Assembly (NCBI GenBank): GCA_963668435.2
Contig: CAXXSC010000008.1
Coordinates: 806,001-870,000, forward strand
Source of the DNA: G963668435 sp963668435
GTDB lineage: Bacteria > Latescibacterota > Latescibacteria > Latescibacterales > Latescibacteraceae
Direction of reading: 5' to 3'
DNA: 64,000 nt
The position numbers and the translations under genes are program-made. Numbering within the stretch: the stretch's first letter is position 1; every line of letters starts with the position of its first letter. Shown here one piece after another: positions 1-8,533 of this stretch. Below the pieces are notes generated by a model, which worked only from the letters and a program-made list of their open reading frames with translations, had not been told where the DNA came from and searched no databases.

Positions 1-654
1 AATCTCGATCAGGGCCCGGCCCCGAAAGACCTGAAACTCTCATGGCTGCCCACGGACAAAGAGGGCCTTGAGGTGCCCCATAAAGTCTATCCGAAAATAT
101 CGGTCTCCCAGGAACCTGCGGTGGTGCTTCTTCCCGACGGACGGCTTTTCACGGTGATGCGCACCATGACCGGCGCTATCTGGTACTCGGTGTCGGACAA
201 CGACGGCGAAACATGGCGCGAGCCCGAGGTCCTGCGCTACAAGGACGGCGGTGACGAGGTAAAGAATCCGATCGCACCGTGCCCGATTTACCGTCTCGAG
301 AACGGGCGCTATATCCTCGTTTTCAACAATAACGGCGGCAAAAAAGGGAAGTACAACCAGTTCGCCAAGAACTGGAAGACCAACCAGCTCAACCATCTCA
401 GGAATCCGGCATTCATCGCGGTCGGCGAGTTCAGGAAGGACGCGCATCAGCCGCTGTGGTTCAGCAAGCCCAAGGAAATCCTCGACACGGACGGTGTCGT
501 GTTCGGCCCGAAAGGCACCGCCTCGGTCGCCATGTACCCGAGCCTCACCGAGCTCGACGGCAAGCGAGTTCTCTGGTATCCCGACCGGAAACATTTCCTC
601 CTTGGCCTCGAAATCACTGATGATATGCTGAAAGGAATGAGCGTGGACAAATGA
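1..654 (+). CDS. Sialidase-like (BNR/Asp-box) protein, 5'-truncated
   Basis: The reading frame is open from base 1, so the gene begins upstream of the window; 217 C-terminal codons are present. The protein looks like an exo-sialidase or related six-bladed propeller hydrolase. A clear Asp box (SVSDNDGETW) lies near bases 187-216, preceded by a strand pattern (QEPAVVLLPDGRLF) seen repeatedly in this superfamily. The catalytic Arg triad and Tyr/Glu pair cannot be judged without the N-terminal half, so substrate is open. The stop overlaps the next start (ATGA at 651-654), so it is translationally coupled to the glycosidase-like gene and belongs to a three-gene operon ending at 3029. Confidence 0.75.
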   Translation, partial: NLDQGPAPKDLKLSWLPTDKEGLEVPHKVYPKISVSQEPAVVLLPDGRLFTVMRTMTGAIWYSVSDNDGETWREPEVLRYKDGGDEVKNPIAPCPIYRLENGRYILVFNNNGGKKGKYNQFAKNWKTNQLNHLRNPAFIAVGEFRKDAHQPLWFSKPKEILDTDGVVFGPKGTASVAMYPSLTELDGKRVLWYPDRKHFLLGLEITDDMLKGMSVDK

Positions 655-1994
655 GACGGAAACTGCTCACAGCCTGCGCACTGCTGCTTTTCACGTTACC
701 TGCACTGCAATGCGCCATTTCCGAAACGGCGGCGGAACGTGATTCTCGTCTGAGGCAGGCCGCCAGAGAACGCTGGCATACCTGGCGGAAATCGAGGACA
801 CGATTCCCCATCGCGGCGTGGTCCTATTTCCACCGCTACGAAAGCACACAGCACGATTACGACCTGTACGGGCAGGCTGGCATGACCATGATCGCCGCTC
901 CGCCGGAACAGCAAAACCTTGCCGCAAACTCCGGCCTCGACCTGATCCTCGGACATTTCCAGCCGCTTCATGAGGACAAGGCATTGCTGAAAAAGGCTGT
1001 CCTTGCCGAGGGCGTCGACCCGGCCCGGGTGACCGCCTACAGTCTCAAGGACGAGCCGCTTGTCGGCGATTATCCCGGCCTGTCAAGGGCTGTCGAGTAC
1101 ATCTACATGAACGATACGCACGACGCTATCCCCATCATGGATTTCCGTCCCAACTGGTCGGTGCCCTACAAGCGCTGGAACATGACCTACGAGACCTATT
1201 TCGAGCGCTTTATCGACAAGGTCCATCCGGCGGTGCTGCTCAACTGCCATTACGCTGTCATGCGGGACGGCTCCACGCGCCCGGTTTTTTACGCCAACAT
1301 CGAGTATTTCAGGAAAAAGGCGCTGGAATACGATATCGGCCTTATGGGTTTTGTCCTCATAACCGCTCACAGTTTCCCCGATAATCCGAACATCGACTAC
1401 CGTATGCCGAGCGAATCCGATATCCGCTGGATGGCATACACGTATCTCGCCTACGGCGCCCAGGGTATCTGGTGGTATAACTGGCGCATCCGGGACGAGC
1501 GTTTCAGGACCTCTATTATCGATGGCGAGACCGGCGAGCCCAGCCGTTACTATCCGATTGTCGCCGCTGTAAATCGGGAGTTACAGGATATCGGCCCGAC
1601 ACTGCTTTCTCTTCGCTCAACCGGTATCTACCATATCGGTGAGAACACGCCGCAGGGAACGACACGCTATGCAGATGGGGTTATTCCCTCGCTCTGGGAT
1701 CTTGAGGGCGAGGATTTCCTCGTGGGGATGTTCGAACATACGGACAATACGGACGATAGCAGCGTGTACCTCATGTTCGTCAACAAGCGGCACGAGGCCG
1801 ACACCGGGCCTTCCGAACTCGCGGCCGCTTTGAGTTTCACGGCACATCCCGATTTCACGGACATCACGGCGATATCTAAAGATAATGGGCATTTCAGTCT
1901 GAATAGCACTGAGAATAATGATGGCGTGACAAAGGTCAGGCTCTCGCTCGACGGTGGTCAGGGAATATTGCTCCGCTGCGGGAAAAAGCGCTGA
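651..1994 (+). CDS. Secreted glycoside hydrolase-like TIM-barrel protein
   Basis: 447 aa with an N-terminal Sec signal (MRRKLL followed by a hydrophobic run to about residue 22). The body reads like a glycosidase (beta/alpha)8 barrel: a YSLKDEP segment resembles the conserved Asp-Glu-Pro of several retaining families, and YGAQGIWWYNWR resembles the aromatic substrate wall late in such barrels. About 100 C-terminal residues (SLWDLEGEDF onward) look like a beta-rich accessory domain. I cannot place it in a numbered GH family. It overlaps the sialidase-like gene by four bases and is followed 24 bp later by a dehydrogenase, so it probably works on the same glycan in the periplasm. Confidence 0.6.
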   Translation: MRRKLLTACALLLFTLPALQCAISETAAERDSRLRQAARERWHTWRKSRTRFPIAAWSYFHRYESTQHDYDLYGQAGMTMIAAPPEQQNLAANSGLDLILGHFQPLHEDKALLKKAVLAEGVDPARVTAYSLKDEPLVGDYPGLSRAVEYIYMNDTHDAIPIMDFRPNWSVPYKRWNMTYETYFERFIDKVHPAVLLNCHYAVMRDGSTRPVFYANIEYFRKKALEYDIGLMGFVLITAHSFPDNPNIDYRMPSESDIRWMAYTYLAYGAQGIWWYNWRIRDERFRTSIIDGETGEPSRYYPIVAAVNRELQDIGPTLLSLRSTGIYHIGENTPQGTTRYADGVIPSLWDLEGEDFLVGMFEHTDNTDDSSVYLMFVNKRHEADTGPSELAAALSFTAHPDFTDITAISKDNGHFSLNSTENNDGVTKVRLSLDGGQGILLRCGKKR

Positions 1995-2018
1995 AATCAC
2001 AGGAGACAGGACAGTCAG

Positions 2019-3029
2019 ATGAGCGAAAAGACACGTATTGCAGTCACGGAACTCGAATACGACAAAGCCCCGGCGGTATTCGAAAAAGCGGCAGAGGCCG
2101 GCCTCATATGCCTTTCCGCACCGAAAGAAGAGACCGAGCTCGCGTCATTCATCCGCACAGAGAACATCCAGCATGCGATTCTCGGTGTGGAGCAGTATCG
2201 CGGCCCGCTTTACGAGGCACTTCCGAAACGAGCTGTCATCGCCAGATTCGGTGTCGGCTACGATGCTATCGATCTGGGCAAGGCGAGTGCGGAAGGGATT
2301 TTCTGTGTCAATACGCCCGGAGCACTCGAGGAATCGGTCGCCGAATACACGATCACGCTCATGCTTGCCGCCGCCCGCCATGTACCTATCCAGGATGCCT
2401 CGGTAAGAAACGGGCAATGGCAGGCACATCTCGGCACGGAACTTCGCGGCAAACGGCTCACTCTTGTCGGCTGCGGCTATATCGGGCGCACTGTCGCGAG
2501 GACAGCGGCGGAAGGGTTCGGTATGGACGTAATCGGCTGCGAGGTCAGGCATGTGGATATTGAAATGATGAAACGTGAGTACGGTTTTTCGGCTATCTAC
2601 CGCGATTTCACGACAGCAGTGGGAAAGGCCGATTTTGTCTCTCTGCATATTCCGAGCACACCGGCGACCAGGCATTTCATCAACGAAAAACGTCTGGCGC
2701 TTATCCCGTCAACAGCCTGGCTGATCAATACCGCCCGTGGTGCCGTTGTCAGCGAGTCTGCGCTTTATGACGCGCTCTCATCGGGCCGGCTGAAAGGTGC
2801 GGCGCTCGATGTTTTCGAGAGTGAACCCTATGTGCCTGTTGCCGATGGCAAGGATCTCCGCAGCCTGGACAATACGATCATGACACCGCATGTGGCGAGC
2901 TCGACACAGGAGGCCTGTGACCGCGTGGCGGAACGGGCGCTCAGTAATATTGTACTTGCTGGACGCGGTGAATACGAGAACATGGACCTTCTGAATCCCG
3001 AGGTCCTTCTCGAAAAGGGAAAAGGATAA
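2019..3029 (+). CDS. D-isomer-specific 2-hydroxyacid dehydrogenase
   Basis: 336 aa cytoplasmic NAD(H)-dependent dehydrogenase of the SerA/phosphoglycerate dehydrogenase-like family. The Rossmann motif GCGYIG is at residues 151-156. The catalytic triad is visible: Arg240 in NTARGAVV, Glu269 in LDVFESEP and His291 in TPHVASST. Length matches the short form without an ACT domain. An AGGAGACAGG region just upstream of the ATG supplies the ribosome binding site. It is the third gene of the operon with the sialidase-like and glycosidase-like genes, so oxidation or reduction of a sugar-derived hydroxyacid is more likely than serine synthesis. Substrate is not determinable from sequence. Confidence 0.88.
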   Translation: MSEKTRIAVTELEYDKAPAVFEKAAEAGLICLSAPKEETELASFIRTENIQHAILGVEQYRGPLYEALPKRAVIARFGVGYDAIDLGKASAEGIFCVNTPGALEESVAEYTITLMLAAARHVPIQDASVRNGQWQAHLGTELRGKRLTLVGCGYIGRTVARTAAEGFGMDVIGCEVRHVDIEMMKREYGFSAIYRDFTTAVGKADFVSLHIPSTPATRHFINEKRLALIPSTAWLINTARGAVVSESALYDALSSGRLKGAALDVFESEPYVPVADGKDLRSLDNTIMTPHVASSTQEACDRVAERALSNIVLAGRGEYENMDLLNPEVLLEKGKG

Positions 3030-3045
3030 AACCAGAAAAAGCAAG

Positions 3046-3597
3046 CTACTTCGGGCAGCCAGATGACAGAGCTGTGTCGTTAATCACCACAGTGCCGCTG
3101 TGGCCGGAAAGATCGATTTCTCCACTCCATTTGACCCGTGTACTGTCATCGACTGTCAATTCAAGCCTAATGGCACGTTTGCCCGGGGCAACACCAGAGA
3201 GCTCCGCGTAGAAATCATAACAGCACATGCAGCGGCATCGATCTGTGCCGTTCTCCGGCTGATCTTTCTCTCTGATTACAAGTTGGCCATTGTCAGTAAA
3301 CGCATTAATATCGCGATCGCCGCAGCAATTGAGACATACTCGTGTATTGAGAATGTTAAGGACTTGAATACTGGCATTATACTGCCAGTAAAGGAGTTCT
3401 TTTTCACAATAACCTTTCTCGTCAACCTCAAACGGCATATCATACATAACCGGTTTTGCGGCCTTTAGCACGCCACCGCATCCACTCATATACTTAATAA
3501 TTACAGAGTCACCTCGGCTGGCAGGTGCCATAGAGGAGTCGGAGCTGCAGGAAACAACAATCAGGCATATTTGCAGAAAAGCAAGGTATTTTATCAT
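3046..3597 (-). CDS. Cysteine-rich lipoprotein of unknown function
   Basis: 183 aa. It starts with a short hydrophobic signal and lipobox VVSC, predicting lipidation at Cys17. The mature part carries clustered cysteines (GCGG, VCLNCCGD, CRCMCCYDF, SSGC) consistent with disulfides or metal binding in the envelope. I do not recognise a family. The gene and its upstream region are visibly more AT-rich than the flanking genes, which may mean separate ancestry. It converges on the dehydrogenase (16 bp between stops) and is divergent from the DapA-family gene at 3725. Confidence 0.65.
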   Translation of the reverse strand: MIKYLAFLQICLIVVSCSSDSSMAPASRGDSVIIKYMSGCGGVLKAAKPVMYDMPFEVDEKGYCEKELLYWQYNASIQVLNILNTRVCLNCCGDRDINAFTDNGQLVIREKDQPENGTDRCRCMCCYDFYAELSGVAPGKRAIRLELTVDDSTRVKWSGEIDLSGHSGTVVINDTALSSGCPK

Positions 3598-3724
3598 ACT
3601 ATCATAGTCTTTCAGTTGAATTTAATACGAACATCCATTCTTCACAAATATACATAGTTTTAGCAGTATATCAAGATAAAACTTATTACTGCACACATAT
3701 CGTGTTGCCAGCAAAGGAGTCCCA

Positions 3725-4630
3725 ATGTCCGCTCCAGAAGAACCTTTGAAAGGCATGTACCCTATACTCGCGACACCGTTCCATGACGACGAAAGCATCG
3801 ATTTCCCGAGCCTCGAACGTCTGATCGACTACTGTATCGGCGAGGGCGCGGACGGCCTCGTGACCCTTGCCAATGCAAGCGAGGGGCACTGCATGTCGGA
3901 CGCTGAAAAAGAACGTCTCGCGGCAGCGGTAATCGCCCATGTCGACAGTCGTGTCCCGGTGGTTATCTCCATCAGTCATTTCAGCGCGAAAATCGCCGCA
4001 GAAAAAGCACAGTGGTCCGAGCGTGAGGGCGCCTCAGCAGTCATGAGCCTTCCACCCTTTTTCGGCAAATGGAAAAGCGATGCCCCCACGATCAGGACCT
4101 ATCTCAGCCGTATCGGCGAAAACATTTCTATCTCGCTCATTCTACAGGACCACCCCCTCACTGACATTACACTGACAGCCGCCGAGCTGATCGGCCTTGC
4201 TGAAACGGTTCCCCATCTCGACTATTTCAAGATGGAAGTCGACACCTCACCGGTCAAGGTCAGGAAAGTTCTCACCGGCACACCTGACACATTCAAAGGC
4301 ATTTTCACCGGCATGGGCGGCATAAGGCTTTACTGGGAGCTCGAGGCGGGCGCTGTCGGCTGTATGCCGGCCTGTATCCCGGCAAAAGCGCTCGCGGACA
4401 TTATCCATCTCTATTTCGAGGGAAAACGCGAGGAGGCGTTCGCAGTCTTCCAGCACTGGCTGCCGTTCATCGATTTCCTCCTCAGGCTCGGCAGGCGCGA
4501 CGCGGTCAAGGAATACCTCGTCGACAAGGGTGTGATCGATTCGGCAGTCCTGCGCGAACCGAATATCACAGCATGGAACGACTGGTGCCGCAAGGAATTC
4601 CTCTGGCTGGTGGAGAGACTGGAAGGCTGA
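3725..4630 (+). CDS. DapA/N-acetylneuraminate lyase family aldolase, catalytic Tyr not conserved
   Basis: 301 aa, normal length for the class I aldolase family of dihydrodipicolinate synthase and sialic acid lyase. Start is supported by AAAGGAG ending 5 bases before the ATG. The N-terminal GMYPILATPF and the Schiff-base Lys169 (LDYFKMEVD) are present. Where family members have YNxP about 28 residues before the Lys, this protein has LQDHP, so the Tyr that assists proton transfer is missing. The GTTGE-like loop is LANASEG. It is therefore unlikely to be a standard DapA; a sugar-acid or sialic-acid-like aldolase, or a divergent lyase, fits the glycan-rich context. Its gene stands alone, convergent with the NCS1 permease. 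Confidence 0.82.
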   Translation: MSAPEEPLKGMYPILATPFHDDESIDFPSLERLIDYCIGEGADGLVTLANASEGHCMSDAEKERLAAAVIAHVDSRVPVVISISHFSAKIAAEKAQWSEREGASAVMSLPPFFGKWKSDAPTIRTYLSRIGENISISLILQDHPLTDITLTAAELIGLAETVPHLDYFKMEVDTSPVKVRKVLTGTPDTFKGIFTGMGGIRLYWELEAGAVGCMPACIPAKALADIIHLYFEGKREEAFAVFQHWLPFIDFLLRLGRRDAVKEYLVDKGVIDSAVLREPNITAWNDWCRKEFLWLVERLEG

Positions 4631-4694
4631 AAATACTACCGAAAAAATCAGCGACTGATCTAATAAAGCACCGATAAACGCGGATAAAGCCCGT

Positions 4695-4725
4695 AAAAAA
4701 AGACCGGATCGAACATCATCCGGTC
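4695..4725 (-). terminator. Rho-independent terminator for the NCS1 permease gene
   Basis: An 8-bp perfect stem (4702-4709 with 4718-4725, GACCGGAT/ATCCGGTC) with an 8-nt loop is followed, on the minus strand, by seven T residues (4701-4695). It lies 32 bp past the permease stop and so terminates the leftward transcript. Confidence 0.85.
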
Positions 4726-4756
4726 AATTGTTATTTACAGTATGGGCAAAGAGAAA

Positions 4757-6076
4757 TCAGGCAGAACGTTCTCTCACGATCCGTGTAATCACATAATACA
4801 GGATACCCGCGACCACCTGAGTACTTACCGGCGGCACCAGCCAGAACAGCTCTTTGACCGCGTAAGAATAGACGATCCCAACAGCCCAGACAGCGACCGC
4901 GACAGGATTCCAGCCTTTCCAGTACCAGTATTTACCGCCATTTTGGGTAAGCTCGGCTGCATCGAGGCGGTTCTTGCCCTTGCCCCTGAGGAAGAAATAG
5001 TCGGCGATTATAATACCATTCGCCGGGGCCAGTGTACCGGCAAGGATGCGGATGAAAACCATGAAACCGCCGACACTGTAGATGCCGAACACCGCCGAAA
5101 CCGCGCCGAGGCCAACAATGATCGAGGTCGAGGTCACTCGTGAGAGCCCTTTCCTGCTGAAACGGGAACCCGAACTGAGTGTCGACAGGGCGATCCCGCC
5201 CCAGTATGGATTGATGCAGTTGGTCGACCAGGCGGAAAGCACCACGATGCAGAGCCCGAGGAAACCGAGCCCCAGCTTGTCGACAATGCTCGCCGGGTCG
5301 GCATTCCCGACAAGGAAAGCACTCAGGGTACCTACATAGACGATGAGGATGCCCACAGTCCAGTTCGCCGCCATATAACCGGCAAAGGCTGTCGTTCGCG
5401 TTTTCGCATAGCGGCTCGAATCAGCGGCACCGATCACCATTGCAAGTCCACCGCCGCTGACGAAAGTCACCGCTTTCCAGAAACCCATCGGCACCTGCGG
5501 AGCTTTCGAAATCTCGCTCAGGATATCGTAGTTTGCGATCATTTTGAAAAACATCCAGGGGATCAGGAGGATAAGAAGCGGCGAGACAAATTTCTGAAAC
5601 CAGAGAACGACCGAATAGCCATAGATTGAAATGACACCCATCAGTGCCGCCCAGACCACATACTGGACCTTAAGCGGCACACCCCAGCCGCCGTAGAGCG
5701 AACCGATGAGAATATCAAGCGCCGAGGCGGTCATGCCAAGCTGTACGCCAAACCAGCCGATCGTGCCGATGATCATGGGAACCGCAGGAAGAATGCCGCC
5801 GCGAACACCGAACGCCGCGCGCATGATCATGGTGCCGGGAAGTCCCTCCGAGGCGCCCATGACCGCACCGATCCCCACTGTCACCATCAGGACATGGCCG
5901 AGTGCATAGGCAGCCAGCGCAGCCCAGAATCCCGCACCGGCGATGACACCGCCCACCCAGAGACGGCCTATTGCGATGACAAACCCGGTCCAGAGCAGAA
6001 AAAGCGAGATGAAACCGGTCGTCCGCTCGGATTCCGGCACCCTTTCGACACTTCTTCGTTCAATTATTTCGGCCAT
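4757..6076 (-). CDS. NCS1-family nucleobase/cation symporter
   Basis: 439 aa integral membrane protein with about 12 hydrophobic segments, matching the cytosine/purine permease (CodB-like) family in length and layout. Features include GTIGWFGVQLGM and the SSRYAKTR segment after the VSGGGLAMVIGAAD loop, both typical of bacterial NCS1 carriers. These import cytosine, purines, allantoin or hydantoins with Na+ or H+. A GGGAG site sits just before the ATG. No nucleobase catabolic enzyme lies next to it, so the substrate is open. It is followed by a clear terminator and appears monocistronic. Confidence 0.88.
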   Translation of the reverse strand: MAEIIERRSVERVPESERTTGFISLFLLWTGFVIAIGRLWVGGVIAGAGFWAALAAYALGHVLMVTVGIGAVMGASEGLPGTMIMRAAFGVRGGILPAVPMIIGTIGWFGVQLGMTASALDILIGSLYGGWGVPLKVQYVVWAALMGVISIYGYSVVLWFQKFVSPLLILLIPWMFFKMIANYDILSEISKAPQVPMGFWKAVTFVSGGGLAMVIGAADSSRYAKTRTTAFAGYMAANWTVGILIVYVGTLSAFLVGNADPASIVDKLGLGFLGLCIVVLSAWSTNCINPYWGGIALSTLSSGSRFSRKGLSRVTSTSIIVGLGAVSAVFGIYSVGGFMVFIRILAGTLAPANGIIIADYFFLRGKGKNRLDAAELTQNGGKYWYWKGWNPVAVAVWAVGIVYSYAVKELFWLVPPVSTQVVAGILYYVITRIVRERSA

Positions 6077-6164
6077 ATCACTCCCATGGGACTGAGGTTT
6101 CTGGTATGACTGCAGGCAGGTTCAGTATCCCGGTCACAGCGTGTCTCTGGAAAGGCGAAATGAG

Positions 6165-7202
6165 CTACTCGGTAATGTACTCCTCGCGGAACATCTTGAT
6201 CAGGTTTATCAGCACGGATATCATGAGCGGCCCGAGCACGATCCCGATTGCGCCCCATTCCTTGATGCCGATGAAAACACCGAGCAGGACGGTGACCGGA
6301 TGCAGTTCACCAAGGGCCTGTGTCAGTTTGGGCCTGACAATATTGTCCGAGGTTCCAACAATAAACGCGCCCCAGAAAAACAGACCTATCCCCGCGAGAA
6401 AACGCCCTTTCGCAAGCAGCATTACCGCGGCCGGCAGCCAGATGAATGCCGAACCTATAAAAGGCAGGAAAGAAAGGATTATCATGATCATGCCCCAGAA
6501 CAACGCGCCGCTTACACCGAAAATGAGGAATCCGATAGAGCCGAGAGTTCCCTGCATTGTGGCGATGAGAAGCTGGCCGTAGATGAGCGCCTTGGTATCC
6601 CGGCCCATCTGACTGAGGAGTATCTTGCTGTTTTTCATGCTGATGGGGAAATAATCACGGAAAGTCCGTACAACAGAATCCGAACTGATCAGGAGATAGT
6701 ACATCATGAAAAGGGCGATGAATATCGAAAGCAGAGAACGGGTGAAACTCATAATCATGCGCGGACCGAGAAAAGTCAGCGTATTGTGGGCACCCGTTAT
6801 GAGTTTCGGCCCCAGCGCATTCAGATAATCATCGACAAATTTCTGGGTCATGTCGAAATGGATCTTGTCCTGAATGAAACCGGTGATAGTCTGCAAGGTT
6901 ACCCGGGCGCTGGAAATGGTTTCCTCCCTGAACAGCACCAGCATCTGTTTCTGGACTGTGAGTATGATAATGGAAAGCGGGATCAGCACAAGGAAGATGA
7001 TCGAGCCGAGCACGACAAACGCGGCAAGATGCTCATGTTTCGTTTTCAGTTTCAACCATGCATACATGGGCCTGAAAAGATATGCAAAAACACAGGCGGC
7101 GGCGATCGACGGGAAAAAATCATAAATGATCGAGTAAAACTTGACCGCTACGAGAAAAATGATGATGAAAAGGAAATAAAACCCGAATTTCTTTATTTCC
7201 AT
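6165..7202 (-). CDS. AI-2E family (PF01594-type) membrane transporter
   Basis: 345 aa with N-terminal paired membrane helices, a soluble central stretch and a C-terminal block of helices (GQLLIATMQGTLGSIGFLIFGV, GIKEWGAIGIVLGPL) typical of the AI-2E/TqsA/YdiK family. Members export small molecules or exchange Na+ and H+; function cannot be assigned by sequence. The start has a CGGAGA site, and a good sigma70-type promoter lies 35-65 bp upstream (7244-7272). It reads in the same direction as the NCS1 permease 88 bp downstream but is probably a separate unit. Confidence 0.85.
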   Translation of the reverse strand: MEIKKFGFYFLFIIIFLVAVKFYSIIYDFFPSIAAACVFAYLFRPMYAWLKLKTKHEHLAAFVVLGSIIFLVLIPLSIIILTVQKQMLVLFREETISSARVTLQTITGFIQDKIHFDMTQKFVDDYLNALGPKLITGAHNTLTFLGPRMIMSFTRSLLSIFIALFMMYYLLISSDSVVRTFRDYFPISMKNSKILLSQMGRDTKALIYGQLLIATMQGTLGSIGFLIFGVSGALFWGMIMIILSFLPFIGSAFIWLPAAVMLLAKGRFLAGIGLFFWGAFIVGTSDNIVRPKLTQALGELHPVTVLLGVFIGIKEWGAIGIVLGPLMISVLINLIKMFREEYITE

Positions 7203-7243
7203 GAACGTCTCCGCTGTTTCAGTGTATACCGGCTTCTATTCTT

Positions 7244-7272
7244 AGTTTAGCACGACAATCGTCCCGGGTCAA
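7244..7272 (-). promoter_or_regulatory. Sigma70-like promoter for the AI-2E family gene
   Basis: On the minus strand TTGACC (7272-7267), a 17-bp spacer and TAAACT (7249-7244). Start of transcription would be near 7237, giving a leader of about 35 nt to the ATG at 7202. Confidence 0.6.
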
Positions 7273-7360
7273 CAAAAAATCCTGACCGTTAGGGACATTG
7301 TGCCGCCGGAAACTTGACAGTCTCCCGCGGCATATTGTCGAATCCATCTCTGTTACGGGC

Positions 7361-8392
7361 TTATGAATATATCGTGACACCCAGCTTTTTCGCCGTTTCC
7401 GTAATATATTTCCTCGCCTCGGGATATTTCTCCTTCGGGAGAAATTCCAGCAGGAACGGCATCGGCCTGTCCATCCTGCTCAGATGGCAGAGGTAATTTT
7501 CATAATCCATTCCGCCGGTTCCGACAACAACCCACTCGAATGCCGGAAGCATGGTATCCTTGAGCTTCGCATCCTTGCAGTGGGCATAGCAGACATCGTC
7601 CTTGAGCAGCTCAAAACAGCGGTTTACCAACTCGGTTGTACGGTAATAGGTGGTCATGTTGAGCATATTCTGGGGATCGAGCGTAACTTTGATACGGTCA
7701 TCACCGACATCCTCTTTCAGGCGGACATGGGACTCGGGTGTATTGATATTGCAGGGATTGAGCGCCTCGATACCCAGCGCGACCTTACTTCCGGAGGTGT
7801 CCTTGAGGATCTGTTTCAGCGCGGCGACCGAAAGATCCCAGGTCTCCTTTGTCCAGTTGTCGCGGTGCGGCAGCGTGGGACTCACAGCACAGCTCCCGGT
7901 ATGGCTGACAATGAACTTGACTCCGAGTTTTTCTGCGCATTCAACGTTTTCGGCGACCTGCTTGTTTATCTTCCTGCGCTCGACCGGGTCGGGATGAATA
8001 TTGTTGATACAGCGGTGGATGGTATAGAACCAGAGATCGTGCTCGCGAAGTGCCGCTTTGAGTTCCCGTATCTCGGAGTCAGAGGCCTTTTTCCAGTTGT
8101 CGTTCGCCTCGCATGCGGTGAAACCGGCAGCGCGAATCTCTTTTACGCGGGCGGAAATGTCCATGCCCTCGCTGTAATGAAGGCAATATGCCGTACAGGA
8201 AAGACGGATCGGATTCGATCCCGCTTTCAGGTTCCGTTCAACCGAATCCGCCGGACTGAAATCCTGAAGGAATTTTTCGCCCCAGGTCTTCTTGTTGTTG
8301 ATTGCCATTGCACTGCCGCCCGCCGTGCTCATGACCGCAGCGGAGGCGGCGGCCTGTTTAAGGATGCTGCGCCTCGATAGTGATTTTATCAT
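7361..8392 (-). CDS. Tat-exported sugar phosphate isomerase/epimerase-like TIM barrel
   Basis: 343 aa. The N-terminus has a twin-arginine signal (SRRSILK, then a hydrophobic AAASAAVMS region ending near AMA). The rest resembles the xylose isomerase-like/AP-endonuclease-2 TIM barrel. Likely metal ligands lie in KVALGIEALNP, KVTLDPQNM and CYAHCKDAK, which match the Glu, Asp and His positions of this fold. Such Tat-bearing members are common next to glycan enzymes and are thought to epimerise or isomerise sugars in the periplasm, but this is family knowledge only. RBS AGGGGA precedes the ATG. DUF362 and cupin genes lie upstream in the same direction. Confidence 0.83.
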   Translation of the reverse strand: MIKSLSRRSILKQAAASAAVMSTAGGSAMAINNKKTWGEKFLQDFSPADSVERNLKAGSNPIRLSCTAYCLHYSEGMDISARVKEIRAAGFTACEANDNWKKASDSEIRELKAALREHDLWFYTIHRCINNIHPDPVERRKINKQVAENVECAEKLGVKFIVSHTGSCAVSPTLPHRDNWTKETWDLSVAALKQILKDTSGSKVALGIEALNPCNINTPESHVRLKEDVGDDRIKVTLDPQNMLNMTTYYRTTELVNRCFELLKDDVCYAHCKDAKLKDTMLPAFEWVVVGTGGMDYENYLCHLSRMDRPMPFLLEFLPKEKYPEARKYITETAKKLGVTIYS

Positions 8393-8533
8393 TGTAATCC
8401 CCTGTTATTTAATATGTTATAAATAAATTCAAATCTTAAAAAAACGACATTTCCTGCAAAAATTATTTTCATATGCGCTTGATACACTGTACAATTCCGT
8501 CGAAACTTTCCTTAAGAACGGGCTATTGATGTA

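Noticed and set aside
6141..7250. 369-aa plus-strand frame
   Set aside because: Antisense to the AI-2E family gene; rich in charged residues with no domain signal.
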